Both the position numbers and the translations under genes were made by a program. A DNA stretch of 64,000 bases from Dehalococcoidia bacterium. Lineage in GTDB: Bacteria; Chloroflexota; Dehalococcoidia; Tepidiformales; Tepidiformaceae. The notes below the pieces were generated by a model. It did no database searches, was not told the origin of the DNA, and was given only the letters and a program-made list of their open reading frames with translations. This document shows positions 32,051-40,457 of the stretch, piece after piece. The stretch covers positions 248,001-312,000 of the forward strand of contig JAJDYW010000041.1 in assembly GCA_022824925.1 (NCBI GenBank), in the 5' to 3' direction. How positions within the stretch are numbered: position 1 is the stretch's first letter; each line of letters starts with the position of its first letter.

Positions 32051-33165
32051 GCGGTCCTCGGCTTTCGGTAGAAGGGGCGGCGCACGACTTCGACCGGGAG
32101 TGCGCGGCCGCGCACGTCGACCTCGAGCGTGACACCGGGTTTCGCCAGCCCGACGGGAAGGTAGGCCATGCCGATGCCGAGACGCAAACTCGGGCTGAAG
32201 GCGCCGCTGGTGAGGTGGGCGACGGCTTCCTCGCCGCCGGGCTCGCGTACGGCGAAGCCGGAGCGGAGGACGCCACGATCGAGCGCTCGCAGGTGGGCGA
32301 GCCGGCGGGTGCGGGGCGCTTCCTTCGCGGCGACGAGCGCCTCGCGGCCGGTGAAGGGCGCACCGTCGTCGAGGGTGACGGCGAAGCCGAGGCCGGCCTC
32401 GTAGGGGTGGGTGGTCGGGCCGATGTCGTTGCCGTGGAGGGGGAGGGCCGCCTCCAGGCGGAGGGTGTCGCGCGCGCCGAGGCCGGCGGGCGTGGCGCCG
32501 CCCTCGATGAAGGCGTCCCAGAGGGCCTCGGCCTGCCCGGCGCCGACGATGCACTCGCCGCCATCCTCGCCGGTGTAGCCGGTGCGGGCGACGAGGACGG
32601 GGGTTCCCCGCCAGTCGAGCTCGGCGCAGTCGCGCGGTTCGAGCGCGGCGAAGCCCTCGCCGAGGACGCTCGCCAGGAGGGCGACGGCGTCCGGCCCCTG
32701 GACGGCGAGCATGACGGTCTCGGGGGTGACCTCGGAGGCGTCGCTTCCCGCGACGGCGCGAAGGCGCTCGAAGTCGGCATCGGCGTTGGCGGCGTTGTGG
32801 ATGACGAGCCAGCGGTCGCCGGGCAGGCGGTAGATGAAGACGTCGTCCTCGATGCCGCCGGCCTCGTTGCAGTAGAGCGAGTAATGGGCCTTCCCCACGG
32901 GAAGGCCGGTCACATCGAAGGTGGTGACGGAGCGCAGCAGTTCGGCAGCTCCGGGGCCCTTCACCCAGGCGCGGGCGAGGTGGGAGACATCGAAGACCCC
33001 GGCGCGCTCACGCACGGCCTCGTGCTCGCTCACGATGCCCTGGTACTGGAGTGGCATCTCCCAGCCGGCGAAGGGTGCGAAGCGGGCGCCGAGCGCCTCG
33101 TGGCGCCGGCGCAGTACGAGCCGCGTGAGCCCGGCGGCGTGGCCGGGGCTACCGTCTCCCGCCAT
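32047..33165 (-). CDS. gcvT: Aminomethyltransferase (glycine cleavage T protein)
   Basis: This 372-residue folate enzyme takes the aminomethyl group from GcvH, yielding methylene-tetrahydrofolate and ammonia. Seen are the N-terminal FAGWEMPLQY, VFDVSHLA, the RTGYTGEDGGE block and LGARDTLRLEA. It is the first gene of the gcvT-H-PA-PB operon. There is no gcv riboswitch-like leader in the roughly 70 bp upstream. The ATG at 33165 is favoured over a GTG two codons earlier. Confidence 0.96.
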   Translation of the reverse strand: MAGDGSPGHAAGLTRLVLRRRHEALGARFAPFAGWEMPLQYQGIVSEHEAVRERAGVFDVSHLARAWVKGPGAAELLRSVTTFDVTGLPVGKAHYSLYCNEAGGIEDDVFIYRLPGDRWLVIHNAANADADFERLRAVAGSDASEVTPETVMLAVQGPDAVALLASVLGEGFAALEPRDCAELDWRGTPVLVARTGYTGEDGGECIVGAGQAEALWDAFIEGGATPAGLGARDTLRLEAALPLHGNDIGPTTHPYEAGLGFAVTLDDGAPFTGREALVAAKEAPRTRRLAHLRALDRGVLRSGFAVREPGGEEAVAHLTSGAFSPSLRLGIGMAYLPVGLAKPGVTLEVDVRGRALPVEVVRRPFYRKPRTA

Positions 33166-33254
33166 GGCCACAAGGGTAGCCGCTGAGCCGTTGCGCGGGC
33201 CAGTGGCCGGGTAAAGACGGCTGACACAAGCGTGCGGGGGCCGGTGGCGGAGTA

Positions 33255-33941
33255 TCAGCGCAGGGGGCGGTCGGAGACGATGGCGCCGTCGAGGATCTCG
33301 ACGAGCCGATCGGCGCGCTGCGCCATGCGGTCGTCGTGGGTGACCATGATGCAGGCCTTGTCCCGCAGGTGGACCTCGCTCAGCAGGGCGTCGACGACGC
33401 GGGCGCCGAGCTCGAAGTTGAGGCTGGCCGTCGGCTCATCGACCAGGAGCAGGGTGGGGTCGCGCATAAGGGCGCGGGCGATGGCGACGCGCTGGCGCTC
33501 TCCGCCGGAGAGGCTGGTCGCGACCTGATCGCGAACGCCGGCGAGGTCGAGCTGCTCGAGCAGCTCGTCGGCGCGGCGGCGCAGGGCGGGCCGGTCGATG
33601 GCGCCGAAGTCGCCGACGAGGAGGAGGTTCTCGCGAGCCGTGAGGAAGGGCACCATGTTGCTGCCCTGGAAGACGAAGCCAACGCGGTCGCGGCGGTAGC
33701 GCGTGCGGGCACGGGCGCCGTACTTCGTTATGTCCTCTCCATCGACGAGGATCTCGCCGGCGGTGGGGGTGAGGAGCGCGCCCGCGAGGGCGAGCAGGGT
33801 GGTCTTGCCGGAGCCGGAAGGGCCCTCGAGCGCGACTACTTCGCCGCGGTCGACCTGGAGGGACACCTCGCGGACGGCATCGACGCGGCGGGCGCCCTGG
33901 CCGAAGGACCTGGAGACCTCGCTGAGCTGCAGGATGGGCAC
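33255..33941 (-). CDS. ABC transporter ATPase (DevA/LolD-like)
   Basis: The 228 residues carry Walker A GPSGSGKTT, signature LSGGERQR, Walker B LLLVDEPTASLN and the switch His in VTHDDR. SLN in place of SALD and the sequence around EDITKYG are as in DevA/exporter ATPases. The GTG start is 9 nt past the permease stop, so it pairs with the DevC-like permease just upstream. A membrane-fusion (DevB) gene is not adjacent. Confidence 0.95.
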   Translation of the reverse strand: MPILQLSEVSRSFGQGARRVDAVREVSLQVDRGEVVALEGPSGSGKTTLLALAGALLTPTAGEILVDGEDITKYGARARTRYRRDRVGFVFQGSNMVPFLTARENLLLVGDFGAIDRPALRRRADELLEQLDLAGVRDQVATSLSGGERQRVAIARALMRDPTLLLVDEPTASLNFELGARVVDALLSEVHLRDKACIMVTHDDRMAQRADRLVEILDGAIVSDRPLR

Positions 33942-33950
33942 GGCGCGCCC

Positions 33951-35042
33951 CTACTGCTGCTGCATGGCGATGATGGGGTCGACGGAGGCGACCTGGCGGG
34001 CGGAGAGGAGCGAACCGACCACGCCGGCAATGACGACGGAGATGGAGGCGGTCGTCATCGCTCCCGTGGTGAAGTTGATGGGGATGGCGTCGGAAGCGAG
34101 GACCGTGGCTTCCGTGAGGAGCGCGAGGCCGACGGCGATGACGGCCCCCAGGGCGCACACGATGAGCACCTGCAGCAGGCCCTGGACGATGAGGTACGAG
34201 CCAGGTGCGCCGATCGCCTTGAGGACCCCGAGGAGGGACACCTTCTGCAGGGTAATCACGTAGAAGAAGACCCCGATGACCATCGCGCCGATGAGGAGGC
34301 CCATGTAGCGGAGCGCATCGACGGTGGACTGCTGGGCCTGTACGCCCTCGATGTTGTTGAAGCCGTCCTCCTTGGTGACGACGCGCCAGTTCTCGCCACG
34401 GAGGCCGTCGAGGTCGCGGCCCTGGAGGAGGACGAGGCTGGCGGCGGGGCGGTCCGCGGGGTCGCCCTGGAAGTTCAACTCCTGCCACGAATCTATATCG
34501 ACGTACATAGCGGGCTGGAAGAAGAAGTAGCCCTGGTCGACGATGCCGGCGACGGTGAAGTTGCGGGTCTGGAAGCCGATGGGGAGGGCGAGGGAGTCGC
34601 CCACGCGCGTGCCGGCAAGGCGGGCCCAGCTGCGGTCGATGAGGATCTCGTCCGGGCCGCCCAAGGGCCGCCCCTCGACAACCTCGGGTTCGGCGAAGGA
34701 GCCGGGGATGACGCCGATGATGGCGGCCGTGTCGGTCTCCTCCGGGGCGTACTCGATGACGGCGGCGACGTAGCCGATAGGGGTGGCGGCTTCGGCCCCG
34801 GGGAGGGCCCGGACCTCGGCCACGTCGGCTTCGGCCAGGCGGGAGCGGATAACGGAGAAGTTGGAGTTGGCGGCGTAGGCGAGGTGGTCGCCGTTGAGGT
34901 TGAGCAGGGCGGTGCCGGCGGCGTCGTAGAGGCCGAGGCCGAGGCCGGTCACCATGATGATCAGGTAGGCGATGAGGGCGACGACACCGGTGACGAACCC
35001 GAACTGGAGCTTTCGGCGGCGGATTTCAAGGAGGGCAAGCAT
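33951..35042 (-). CDS. DevC/MacB-like ABC transporter permease
   Basis: The 363 residues have one N-terminal TM (about 14-38), an extracytoplasmic domain of about 190 residues, and three C-terminal TMs (FtsX fold). KVSLLGVLKAIGAPGSYL matches the FtsX/DevC signature. With the ATPase downstream it forms an exporter. The start MLALLEIRRRKLQFG at 35042 begins right at the family's N terminus; longer upstream extension is improbable. The LuxR-like gene across the divergent gap may control it. Confidence 0.93.
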   Translation of the reverse strand: MLALLEIRRRKLQFGFVTGVVALIAYLIIMVTGLGLGLYDAAGTALLNLNGDHLAYAANSNFSVIRSRLAEADVAEVRALPGAEAATPIGYVAAVIEYAPEETDTAAIIGVIPGSFAEPEVVEGRPLGGPDEILIDRSWARLAGTRVGDSLALPIGFQTRNFTVAGIVDQGYFFFQPAMYVDIDSWQELNFQGDPADRPAASLVLLQGRDLDGLRGENWRVVTKEDGFNNIEGVQAQQSTVDALRYMGLLIGAMVIGVFFYVITLQKVSLLGVLKAIGAPGSYLIVQGLLQVLIVCALGAVIAVGLALLTEATVLASDAIPINFTTGAMTTASISVVIAGVVGSLLSARQVASVDPIIAMQQQ

Positions 35043-35200
35043 CGACTGCGGTCCTCCGGGCAGGCTGGCACAGGGAAGCCCAGTGGGCCAGCCGGGCAGC
35101 GACCCGAGGCAGGGCAGCGGGCGGCGTGGACACGGGAACATCGGGGCATGCCGACGTGCCACTCCCTTGGCATGTGGCGGGGGACTCCTGTGGTACCATT

Positions 35201-35267
35201 CAGTTGAACCCACTCAGTTCAATCATTGCCATGAGTTCAATCATTAATGAATGACCAAGCATTGACA
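35201..35267. promoter_or_regulatory. AT-richer divergent promoter region with direct repeats and palindrome
   Basis: The 336-bp gap between the DevC-like permease and the PAS-LuxR gene holds no gene. It contains CAGTTCAATCATT at 35215-35227 and GAGTTCAATCATT at 35233-35245 (18-bp period), a third related half CAGTTGAA at 35201, and the palindrome TCATTAATGA at 35241-35250. TTGACA at 35262-35267 could be a -35 element. Base composition is clearly lower in GC than the neighbours. These look like regulator binding sites. Confidence 0.6.
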
Positions 35268-35378
35268 GTGAGACCGAGCGGGTGGGAACGCGCAAGGGGG
35301 AACGAACGGGGAGCGGCGCATCGGTCAACGGGTCAGGGAACCGGGATAGAGCACTTCTTGCTGTGCAGGTGAAAAGTC

Positions 35379-36062
35379 TTGATTTCTGAAAGTATTTTCG
35401 CATTCCTCGCCACCGCGCACTTCGGCGCCTACGCGATGTCGATTGATCAACGGATCGTCTTCTGGAACCGGGCGGCGGAGCGGATCCTCGGCTTCCCGGC
35501 GGAGGAGGTCCTGGGCAAGCACTGCTACGAGGTGGTGACGGGGCGGCCCGCGGCGAGCGTGACGGCTGCCTGCGTGGAGGGGTGTCCGTCGCTGCGTTCG
35601 CTGCAGTCGGGCGAGATCCCCGGCTCGGTGCGCATGGAGATGCTGAGCGCATCGGGGGAAGCCAAGAGCGTGACGGTCACGCCCATGATCGTCGCCGGGG
35701 GGCCGGACGACACGGCCCTGCTGGCGCACCTGTTCGATGATGGCATGGCGGCGGCGCCGCAGGAGCGGGCGGTGGAGGTTGACGACGACGACGATGGCTG
35801 GAAGACGGGGGCGGAGGCGCTGGCGGAACGCCACGCTCGGGGCCCGCGCTCAGGGGGATCGGACAGCCTGACGGCGCGGGAGCTGGAAGTCCTGCGGCTG
35901 GTGGCCCTGGGCCACACGACCCTCGCGATCGCGACGGACCTGGGCATCAGCGAGCACACCGTGCGCAACCACGTTCGCAACTTCCGTCGTAAGCTCAACG
36001 CCCCGACCAAGCTGGATGCGGTGCTGGCAGCGTTCCGCCGGGGGCTCCTGGATCTGGAGTAG
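35379..36062 (+). CDS. PAS-LuxR transcription regulator
   Basis: This 227-residue cytosolic regulator has a PAS domain (about 5-115; FGAYAMSIDQRIVFWNRAAERILGF) and an acidic linker. A LuxR/FixJ-type helix-turn-helix follows (about 163-218; LTARELEVLRLVALG, AIATDLGISEHTVRNHVRN). PAS senses redox, light or ligand; three Cys in 50-67 (HCYE, ACVEGCPS) may matter. The TTG start is preceded by AGGTG and keeps the PAS N-terminal strand; a start at a later ATG would cut it. It is divergent from the ABC exporter and likely binds the repeats between. Confidence 0.88.
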   Translation: MISESIFAFLATAHFGAYAMSIDQRIVFWNRAAERILGFPAEEVLGKHCYEVVTGRPAASVTAACVEGCPSLRSLQSGEIPGSVRMEMLSASGEAKSVTVTPMIVAGGPDDTALLAHLFDDGMAAAPQERAVEVDDDDDGWKTGAEALAERHARGPRSGGSDSLTARELEVLRLVALGHTTLAIATDLGISEHTVRNHVRNFRRKLNAPTKLDAVLAAFRRGLLDLE

Positions 36063-36100
36063 CGGTGCCGGCGGGACCGCTCGGGAAGTGAGGCGCGTGG

Positions 36101-36340
36101 ATGGCGGATGAGGCGGCCCGCGAGGCATACCGGGAAGCGTGGCAACGCTGGATGAAGCAGCTCGAGCGGGTCCACGAGGTGCTGCTCGAGGGCGAGCGCC
36201 TGGCGCCGGACCGGCTGAAGGGACTGCTGAACCGCGAGGCGCGGGCGAAACAGGCGTACGACGAGGCGCGGCTGAAGCTGCTGGGCCTGGACGAGGCCCC
36301 CGCCCCCTCCCCATCCCCCGAGGAGAACCCGTTCCGCTAG
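36101..36340 (+). CDS. Small helical hypothetical protein (79 aa)
   Basis: The charged, fully helical protein has a coiled-coil-like middle (WMKQLERVHEVLLEGERL, RLKGLLNREARAKQAYDEARLKLLGL) and a short Pro-rich tail. No transmembrane segment, Cys or catalytic motif is visible. The ATG at 36101 is 38 bp past the LuxR stop and may be co-transcribed. Function unknown. Confidence 0.75.
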   Translation: MADEAAREAYREAWQRWMKQLERVHEVLLEGERLAPDRLKGLLNREARAKQAYDEARLKLLGLDEAPAPSPSPEENPFR

Positions 36341-36413
36341 CCTCGGCCGCCACGGAGGTTGCGCCGCGCGTGCTAGACTCGCGCGCGATACCAGACATTC
36401 CCGGAGATGCCCC

Positions 36414-38561
36414 ATGGTCGAGACCAAGAAGTCGTTCTGCCGCTTTTGCCACGCGTTCTGCCCGATCGAGGTCGACGTCGAGGACAACAAGGTCATCGAG
36501 GTTCGCGGGGACGCGAGCAACCCCGTCTACGGCGGGTACACGTGCATCAAGGGACGGCATCTGCCGGACCAGCACAACCACGCCGACCGCATCCGCACGT
36601 CGATGAAGCGCATGCCGGACGGCAGCTTCCAGCCGATCTCGAGCGAGCAAGCGCTGGACGAGATCGCGGAGCGGATGAGCGCGATCATCGAGGAGCACGG
36701 GCCCCGCTCGGTGGCGACATACAACGGCACGTACGCCTTCTGCAACGCGATCACGCTCTCGGTCTCCCGGGCCTGGCACGCCGGCGTGAAGTCGCCGTCG
36801 TACTACACGAGCGTGACGATCGACCAGCCGGCGAAGGCGATCGCGGCCTCCAGGCACGGGACCTGGATGGGCGGGAGCCAGGGGTTCGACACGGCGGACG
36901 TGGCGATGCTGATCGGGAACAACCCGGTCGTCTCCATGTTCGGCGGCGTTCCCCCCTTCAACCCGTGGAAGCGGCTGCGCGACGCCCAGAAGCGCGGGCT
37001 GAAGCTGATCGTGATCGACCCGCGCAGCTCGGACGTGGCCAAGCGGGCGGACCTGCACCTGCAGGTGAGGCCCGGTGAGGACCCGACGCTGCTGGCGGGC
37101 ATCATCAAGGTGATGTTCGACGAGGGGCTGGTGGACGGCGACTTCCTCGCCGGGAACGCCACCCACGTGGAGGAGCTGCGCCAGGCGGTCGACAGCTTCG
37201 ACCTGGACTACGTGGAGGAGCGCTCGGGCGTGCCGGCGGCGCTGGTGGAGCGCGCGGCGCGCATGTTCGCGGGGGCGCAGCGCGGGGTGGCATCGAGCGG
37301 GACGGGCGCGAACATGGCGCCCCATCCGAACCTGACGGAGCACTTCGTCCAGTCGCTGAACACGCTCTGCGGGCGGTTCCTGCGCGAGGGCGAGGTGGTG
37401 CCGAACCCGGGTGTCATCAGCCCCGAGCGGCCGTTCATGGCGCAGGCGAACCCGCCCAACCCCGCCTGGGGCAAGGGCGAGCCCAGCCGCGTGCGCGGTC
37501 TCGGCGAGGTATTCGGCGAGATGCCGACGGCGGCGCTGAGCGACGAGATCATCACGCCCGGCGAGGGGCGCGTGCGCGCGCTCGTGAGCGTGGGCGGCAA
37601 CCCCGTGGGGGCGTGGCCGGACCAGCTCAAGACGATCGAGGCGATGAAACAGCTCGACCTGAACGTGAGCATCGACATCCGCTGGTCGCAGACGGCGAAG
37701 ATGGCGGACTACGTGATCGCGCCGAAGCTCTCGCTGGAGCGGCCCGACCTGACGGTGCTGACGGACTCGTGGTACCCGGTGCCGTACGCGCACTACACGC
37801 CGGCGATGGTCGAGGCCGAGGACGACGTGATCGAGGAATGGGAGTTCTTCTGGAACCTGGCGCACCGGATGGGCACGGAGATCAAGCTCGCCGGGGGGCC
37901 GATGCCCATGGACGAGAAGCCGAGCACGGATGACGTGCTGGACCTGATCACGGCGAACTCGCGCATTCCGCTCGACCGCGTGCGGGAGGCGGACGGCGGG
38001 GCCATCTTCGAGGGCGAGGAAGTGCGCGTGGCGCCGAAGGCGGCGGGCACGGACGCGCGCCTGGACGTGGCGCCCGCGGACCTCGTGGAGGAGATCGCCG
38101 AGGTGCGGGCGGAGCCCGTCGTCGAAGGCGCGGGCTACGTGCCGGGCGAGGAGTTCTCGCACCGGCTGATCAGCAGGCGCATGCGGGAGTTCTACAACTC
38201 GTCGGGCCGTGACATCGCGGGCCTGACGGCACGCGACGGGAGCACGAACCCGGCCTTCATGAACCCGGTGGACGGGGCCGAGTGGGGGATCGCGGACGGC
38301 GAGATCATCGAGATCGAGTCGAGCCGGGCCACGATCCTGGGCGTCGCCGCCTTCACCGACGACGTGCCCTCGGGGGTTATCTCGATGGCGCACTCGTGGG
38401 GCGACGTGCCCGAGATGGACGGGGACGTGCGCAACATCGGCGGAAGCACGAACCGCCTCGTGAACAACGAAGAGGCGTACGACCCCATCACGGGCATGGC
38501 GCGGCAAAGCGCGATTCCGGTGAATATCCGCCCGGCGAAGGAGCCGGTGGGCGCCAGCTAG
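36414..38561 (+). CDS. Molybdopterin-dependent oxidoreductase (DMSO reductase family)
   Basis: This 715-residue cytosolic enzyme has a [4Fe-4S] ligand set C9-x2-C12-x3-C16...C45, then the large MGD-binding domains. IGNNPVVSM, VIDPRSSDVAKRADLHLQVRPGEDP and SVGGNPVGAWPD are the typical dinucleotide-binding segments. The C-terminal part has the beta-barrel moco-binding domain with ISMAHSWGDV. No Tat signal is seen. The Mo ligand is not obvious; the usual Cys/SeCys/Ser position near residue 150-160 reads SRHGTWMG. The gene stands alone without electron-transfer subunits. Thiosulfate, acetylene, or aldehyde-type reactions cannot be discriminated. Confidence 0.92.
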   Translation: MVETKKSFCRFCHAFCPIEVDVEDNKVIEVRGDASNPVYGGYTCIKGRHLPDQHNHADRIRTSMKRMPDGSFQPISSEQALDEIAERMSAIIEEHGPRSVATYNGTYAFCNAITLSVSRAWHAGVKSPSYYTSVTIDQPAKAIAASRHGTWMGGSQGFDTADVAMLIGNNPVVSMFGGVPPFNPWKRLRDAQKRGLKLIVIDPRSSDVAKRADLHLQVRPGEDPTLLAGIIKVMFDEGLVDGDFLAGNATHVEELRQAVDSFDLDYVEERSGVPAALVERAARMFAGAQRGVASSGTGANMAPHPNLTEHFVQSLNTLCGRFLREGEVVPNPGVISPERPFMAQANPPNPAWGKGEPSRVRGLGEVFGEMPTAALSDEIITPGEGRVRALVSVGGNPVGAWPDQLKTIEAMKQLDLNVSIDIRWSQTAKMADYVIAPKLSLERPDLTVLTDSWYPVPYAHYTPAMVEAEDDVIEEWEFFWNLAHRMGTEIKLAGGPMPMDEKPSTDDVLDLITANSRIPLDRVREADGGAIFEGEEVRVAPKAAGTDARLDVAPADLVEEIAEVRAEPVVEGAGYVPGEEFSHRLISRRMREFYNSSGRDIAGLTARDGSTNPAFMNPVDGAEWGIADGEIIEIESSRATILGVAAFTDDVPSGVISMAHSWGDVPEMDGDVRNIGGSTNRLVNNEEAYDPITGMARQSAIPVNIRPAKEPVGAS

Positions 38562-38575
38562 GCGAGGAGGCATCG

Positions 38576-39235
38576 ATGGCCGAGATGAAGGCCGGCACGA
38601 ACGACGTCTGGGAAGCGATCTACACGCAGCGGGCCATCCGCCGCTGGACGGATGAGCCCGTGTCCGACGAGCTCATCTGGAAAGTGATCGAGGCGGGCAC
38701 GAAAGCGCCCTCGGGAAGCAACCTGCAGCCCTGGCGCTTCCTCGTGATCCGCGACGCGGAGACGCGCGACGCGATCTCCGCGCAGCTGCGCAAGGGGCTC
38801 GAGAACCCGGGCCTGCAGGCGATGATCGACAACGCCGTCAAGTCGGGCACGAAGGGCGAGCGCCTGATGATGACGGGCGCGAAGGGGCTCTTCGAGAATC
38901 TGGCGCAAGCGCCGGTCTTCATCGTGCCCTGCATCTACCAGATCGCCTCGCCGACGCAGGACCCGCAGTCCCTGCTGGCGGGGAGCTCCATCTACCAGGC
39001 GGTGCAGAACATGCTGCTGGCCGCGCGGGCGCTGGGGCTCGGGACGGTAATGACGACCTTCCAGGGGGCGGTCGACGGCGTCCTGCGGGAGCGCTGCGGG
39101 CTTCCCGACGACGCGGTGCCGGCGGCCCTCATCCCGATGGGCTTCCCCGACCAGAACTTCGGTCCGACGAACCGCAAGCCGGTGGACGACGTGACCAACT
39201 GGGAGACCTGGGACGCCACGAAAGCGCGCGACTAG
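38576..39235 (+). CDS. Nitroreductase-family flavoprotein
   Basis: The 219 residues match the FMN-dependent nitroreductase fold. Seen are the N-terminal AIYTQRAIRRWTDEPV with its FMN-binding RR, AGTKAPSGSNLQPWRFLVI, AVQNMLLAARALGLG, and the C-terminal GFP motif. It reduces nitro, quinone or ene groups with NAD(P)H. GAGGAGG precedes the ATG. It is 14 nt past the molybdoenzyme stop, so the two are one operon, and may form an electron path. Confidence 0.94.
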   Translation: MAEMKAGTNDVWEAIYTQRAIRRWTDEPVSDELIWKVIEAGTKAPSGSNLQPWRFLVIRDAETRDAISAQLRKGLENPGLQAMIDNAVKSGTKGERLMMTGAKGLFENLAQAPVFIVPCIYQIASPTQDPQSLLAGSSIYQAVQNMLLAARALGLGTVMTTFQGAVDGVLRERCGLPDDAVPAALIPMGFPDQNFGPTNRKPVDDVTNWETWDATKARD

Positions 39236-39271
39236 CGCGAGGCTCGGCCTGGGCGGAAACGAGGGCGGCGC

Positions 39272-39997
39272 ATGATCGCGCTCTACCGCTTCTGGCCGGA
39301 AGCGCGCGGGTCCGTGCGGGAAGCGCTTGAAGGAGCCGCGGGCGGCTCCGCAGGCAGGCTCCCGCTGGGGGAGGTGGCGACCACGCTGGGGGCGTACGAC
39401 CTCGCGATCGACATCGGGGAGGCGGGGAGCGCGGGCGAAACCGCCTCGCGGGCGCTGGGCGTGGCGGAGGCCGTCCTCGCCGGGCGCCTGGGACGCACGG
39501 GGAGCGGCTGGGCGGTGGGGCTGGAGGCGACGGGCGTCGCGATCCCCGAGCCGGAGCTCGATGCCTTCGCGGACATCCCGCCGGGGGTGCCGTTCCTGCT
39601 GCTGCGGGCGATGGGGGGCTGGAACCTCGTGGCATCGCCGGACCGGGAGACGTGGCTGACGCTCTCGATGACCTTCCTGAACCGCCGCGCCTACCAGCGC
39701 TTCGACACGGAGGGAGCGTGGTTCAGCCCGGACGTGAACGAGCTGGCCACGCTCGTGATGGGCACGCACAACACGCAGGACGTCGAGGGCACCTGCCTGA
39801 CCTACGGCATCCCGGGACTCTCGCTGGCGGACTGGGAGGACGAGCGCCAGGCGGCGCGATCCGGGGGCGAGCCCGAGGCCTCGCGCAGCGCCCTGCTGGC
39901 GGAGGACCTGCACTACGCGGCGCTGCTGCGGTCGCCGGCCGGCTCGCTGCGCGAGGCGCTGGCGCCCCTGGGCTCGGAGCTCTTCGTGGAGGAGTAG
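39272..39997 (+). CDS. Hypothetical protein (241 aa)
   Basis: I do not recognise the family. No signal peptide. The first 110 residues are Ala/Gly/Glu-rich with few aromatics; the later part is better structured (GWNLVASPDRETWLTLSMTF, NRRAYQRFD, LVMGTHNTQDVEGTCLTYGIP). NTQDVEGTC may be a conserved motif. The ATG lies 36 nt after the nitroreductase stop, consistent with the same transcript. No catalytic signature can be named. Confidence 0.6.
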   Translation: MIALYRFWPEARGSVREALEGAAGGSAGRLPLGEVATTLGAYDLAIDIGEAGSAGETASRALGVAEAVLAGRLGRTGSGWAVGLEATGVAIPEPELDAFADIPPGVPFLLLRAMGGWNLVASPDRETWLTLSMTFLNRRAYQRFDTEGAWFSPDVNELATLVMGTHNTQDVEGTCLTYGIPGLSLADWEDERQAARSGGEPEASRSALLAEDLHYAALLRSPAGSLREALAPLGSELFVEE

Positions 39998-40017
39998 GGG
40001 ACGGCGGGATGGCTCGC

Positions 40018-40435
40018 CTACGCGCCGGTATGCGCGAAGTCGGCAAGGTGCTCCTCGTAGTGCCGGGAGCCGTTCGACCCGACGATGTAGGCGCCGAGCC
40101 CGTCGTGGGCGGCAAGCAGATCATCGGGAGTCCGGGCGACCGCGGCCAGGAACGCCTCGCGGGCGGACCCCGCCTCCGCCTGCACACCGTCCCAGCTGCT
40201 CCCCTGCGCGTCCGCTCGCGCCCGGGCATTGAAGGCGTCGACGTCGGGAATGCCCGGCTGCTCGCCACTTGCGAGCCGATCCAGGCGGTCGGCGGCGAGG
40301 CGGTGCCAGGCGGCGATGTGCGCGACCGCCTCCAGCAAGGTCCAGCCATCACCGCGCCGGGTCTCGGGGACGAGGCCCCGGATGCTCGCGGACCATGCTC
40401 AGGAGGGTCACCTTGTCCACGACAGGCTCGGGCAT
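40018..40435 (-). pseudogene. DinB/ClbS-like four-helix protein, apparently frameshifted
   Basis: The minus strand starts at ATG 40435 with MPEPVVDKVTLLSMVREH, the normal N terminus of a ClbS/DinB-like helix bundle. That frame stops after 28 codons. The next frame continues with GDGWTLLEAVAHIAAWH...LASGEQPGIPD...YEEHLADFAHTGA to a stop at 40018, matching the rest of the fold. The join loses about ten expected residues and shifts frame, suggesting a small deletion. A start inside (TTG) could still give a 106-residue product. The family often protects against reactive electrophiles. Confidence 0.6.
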
Positions 40436-40457
40436 CGGCAAGCGCTCCGGCAGATCC

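Noticed and set aside
33166..33254. Possible glycine riboswitch ahead of gcvT
   Set aside because: The gap is about 90 bp and holds no recognisable glycine-aptamer core.
35850..38573. Open frame of 907 residues opposite the molybdoenzyme
   Set aside because: His/Arg/Val-rich antisense artefact; the plus-strand molybdoenzyme has clear motifs and a ribosome site.
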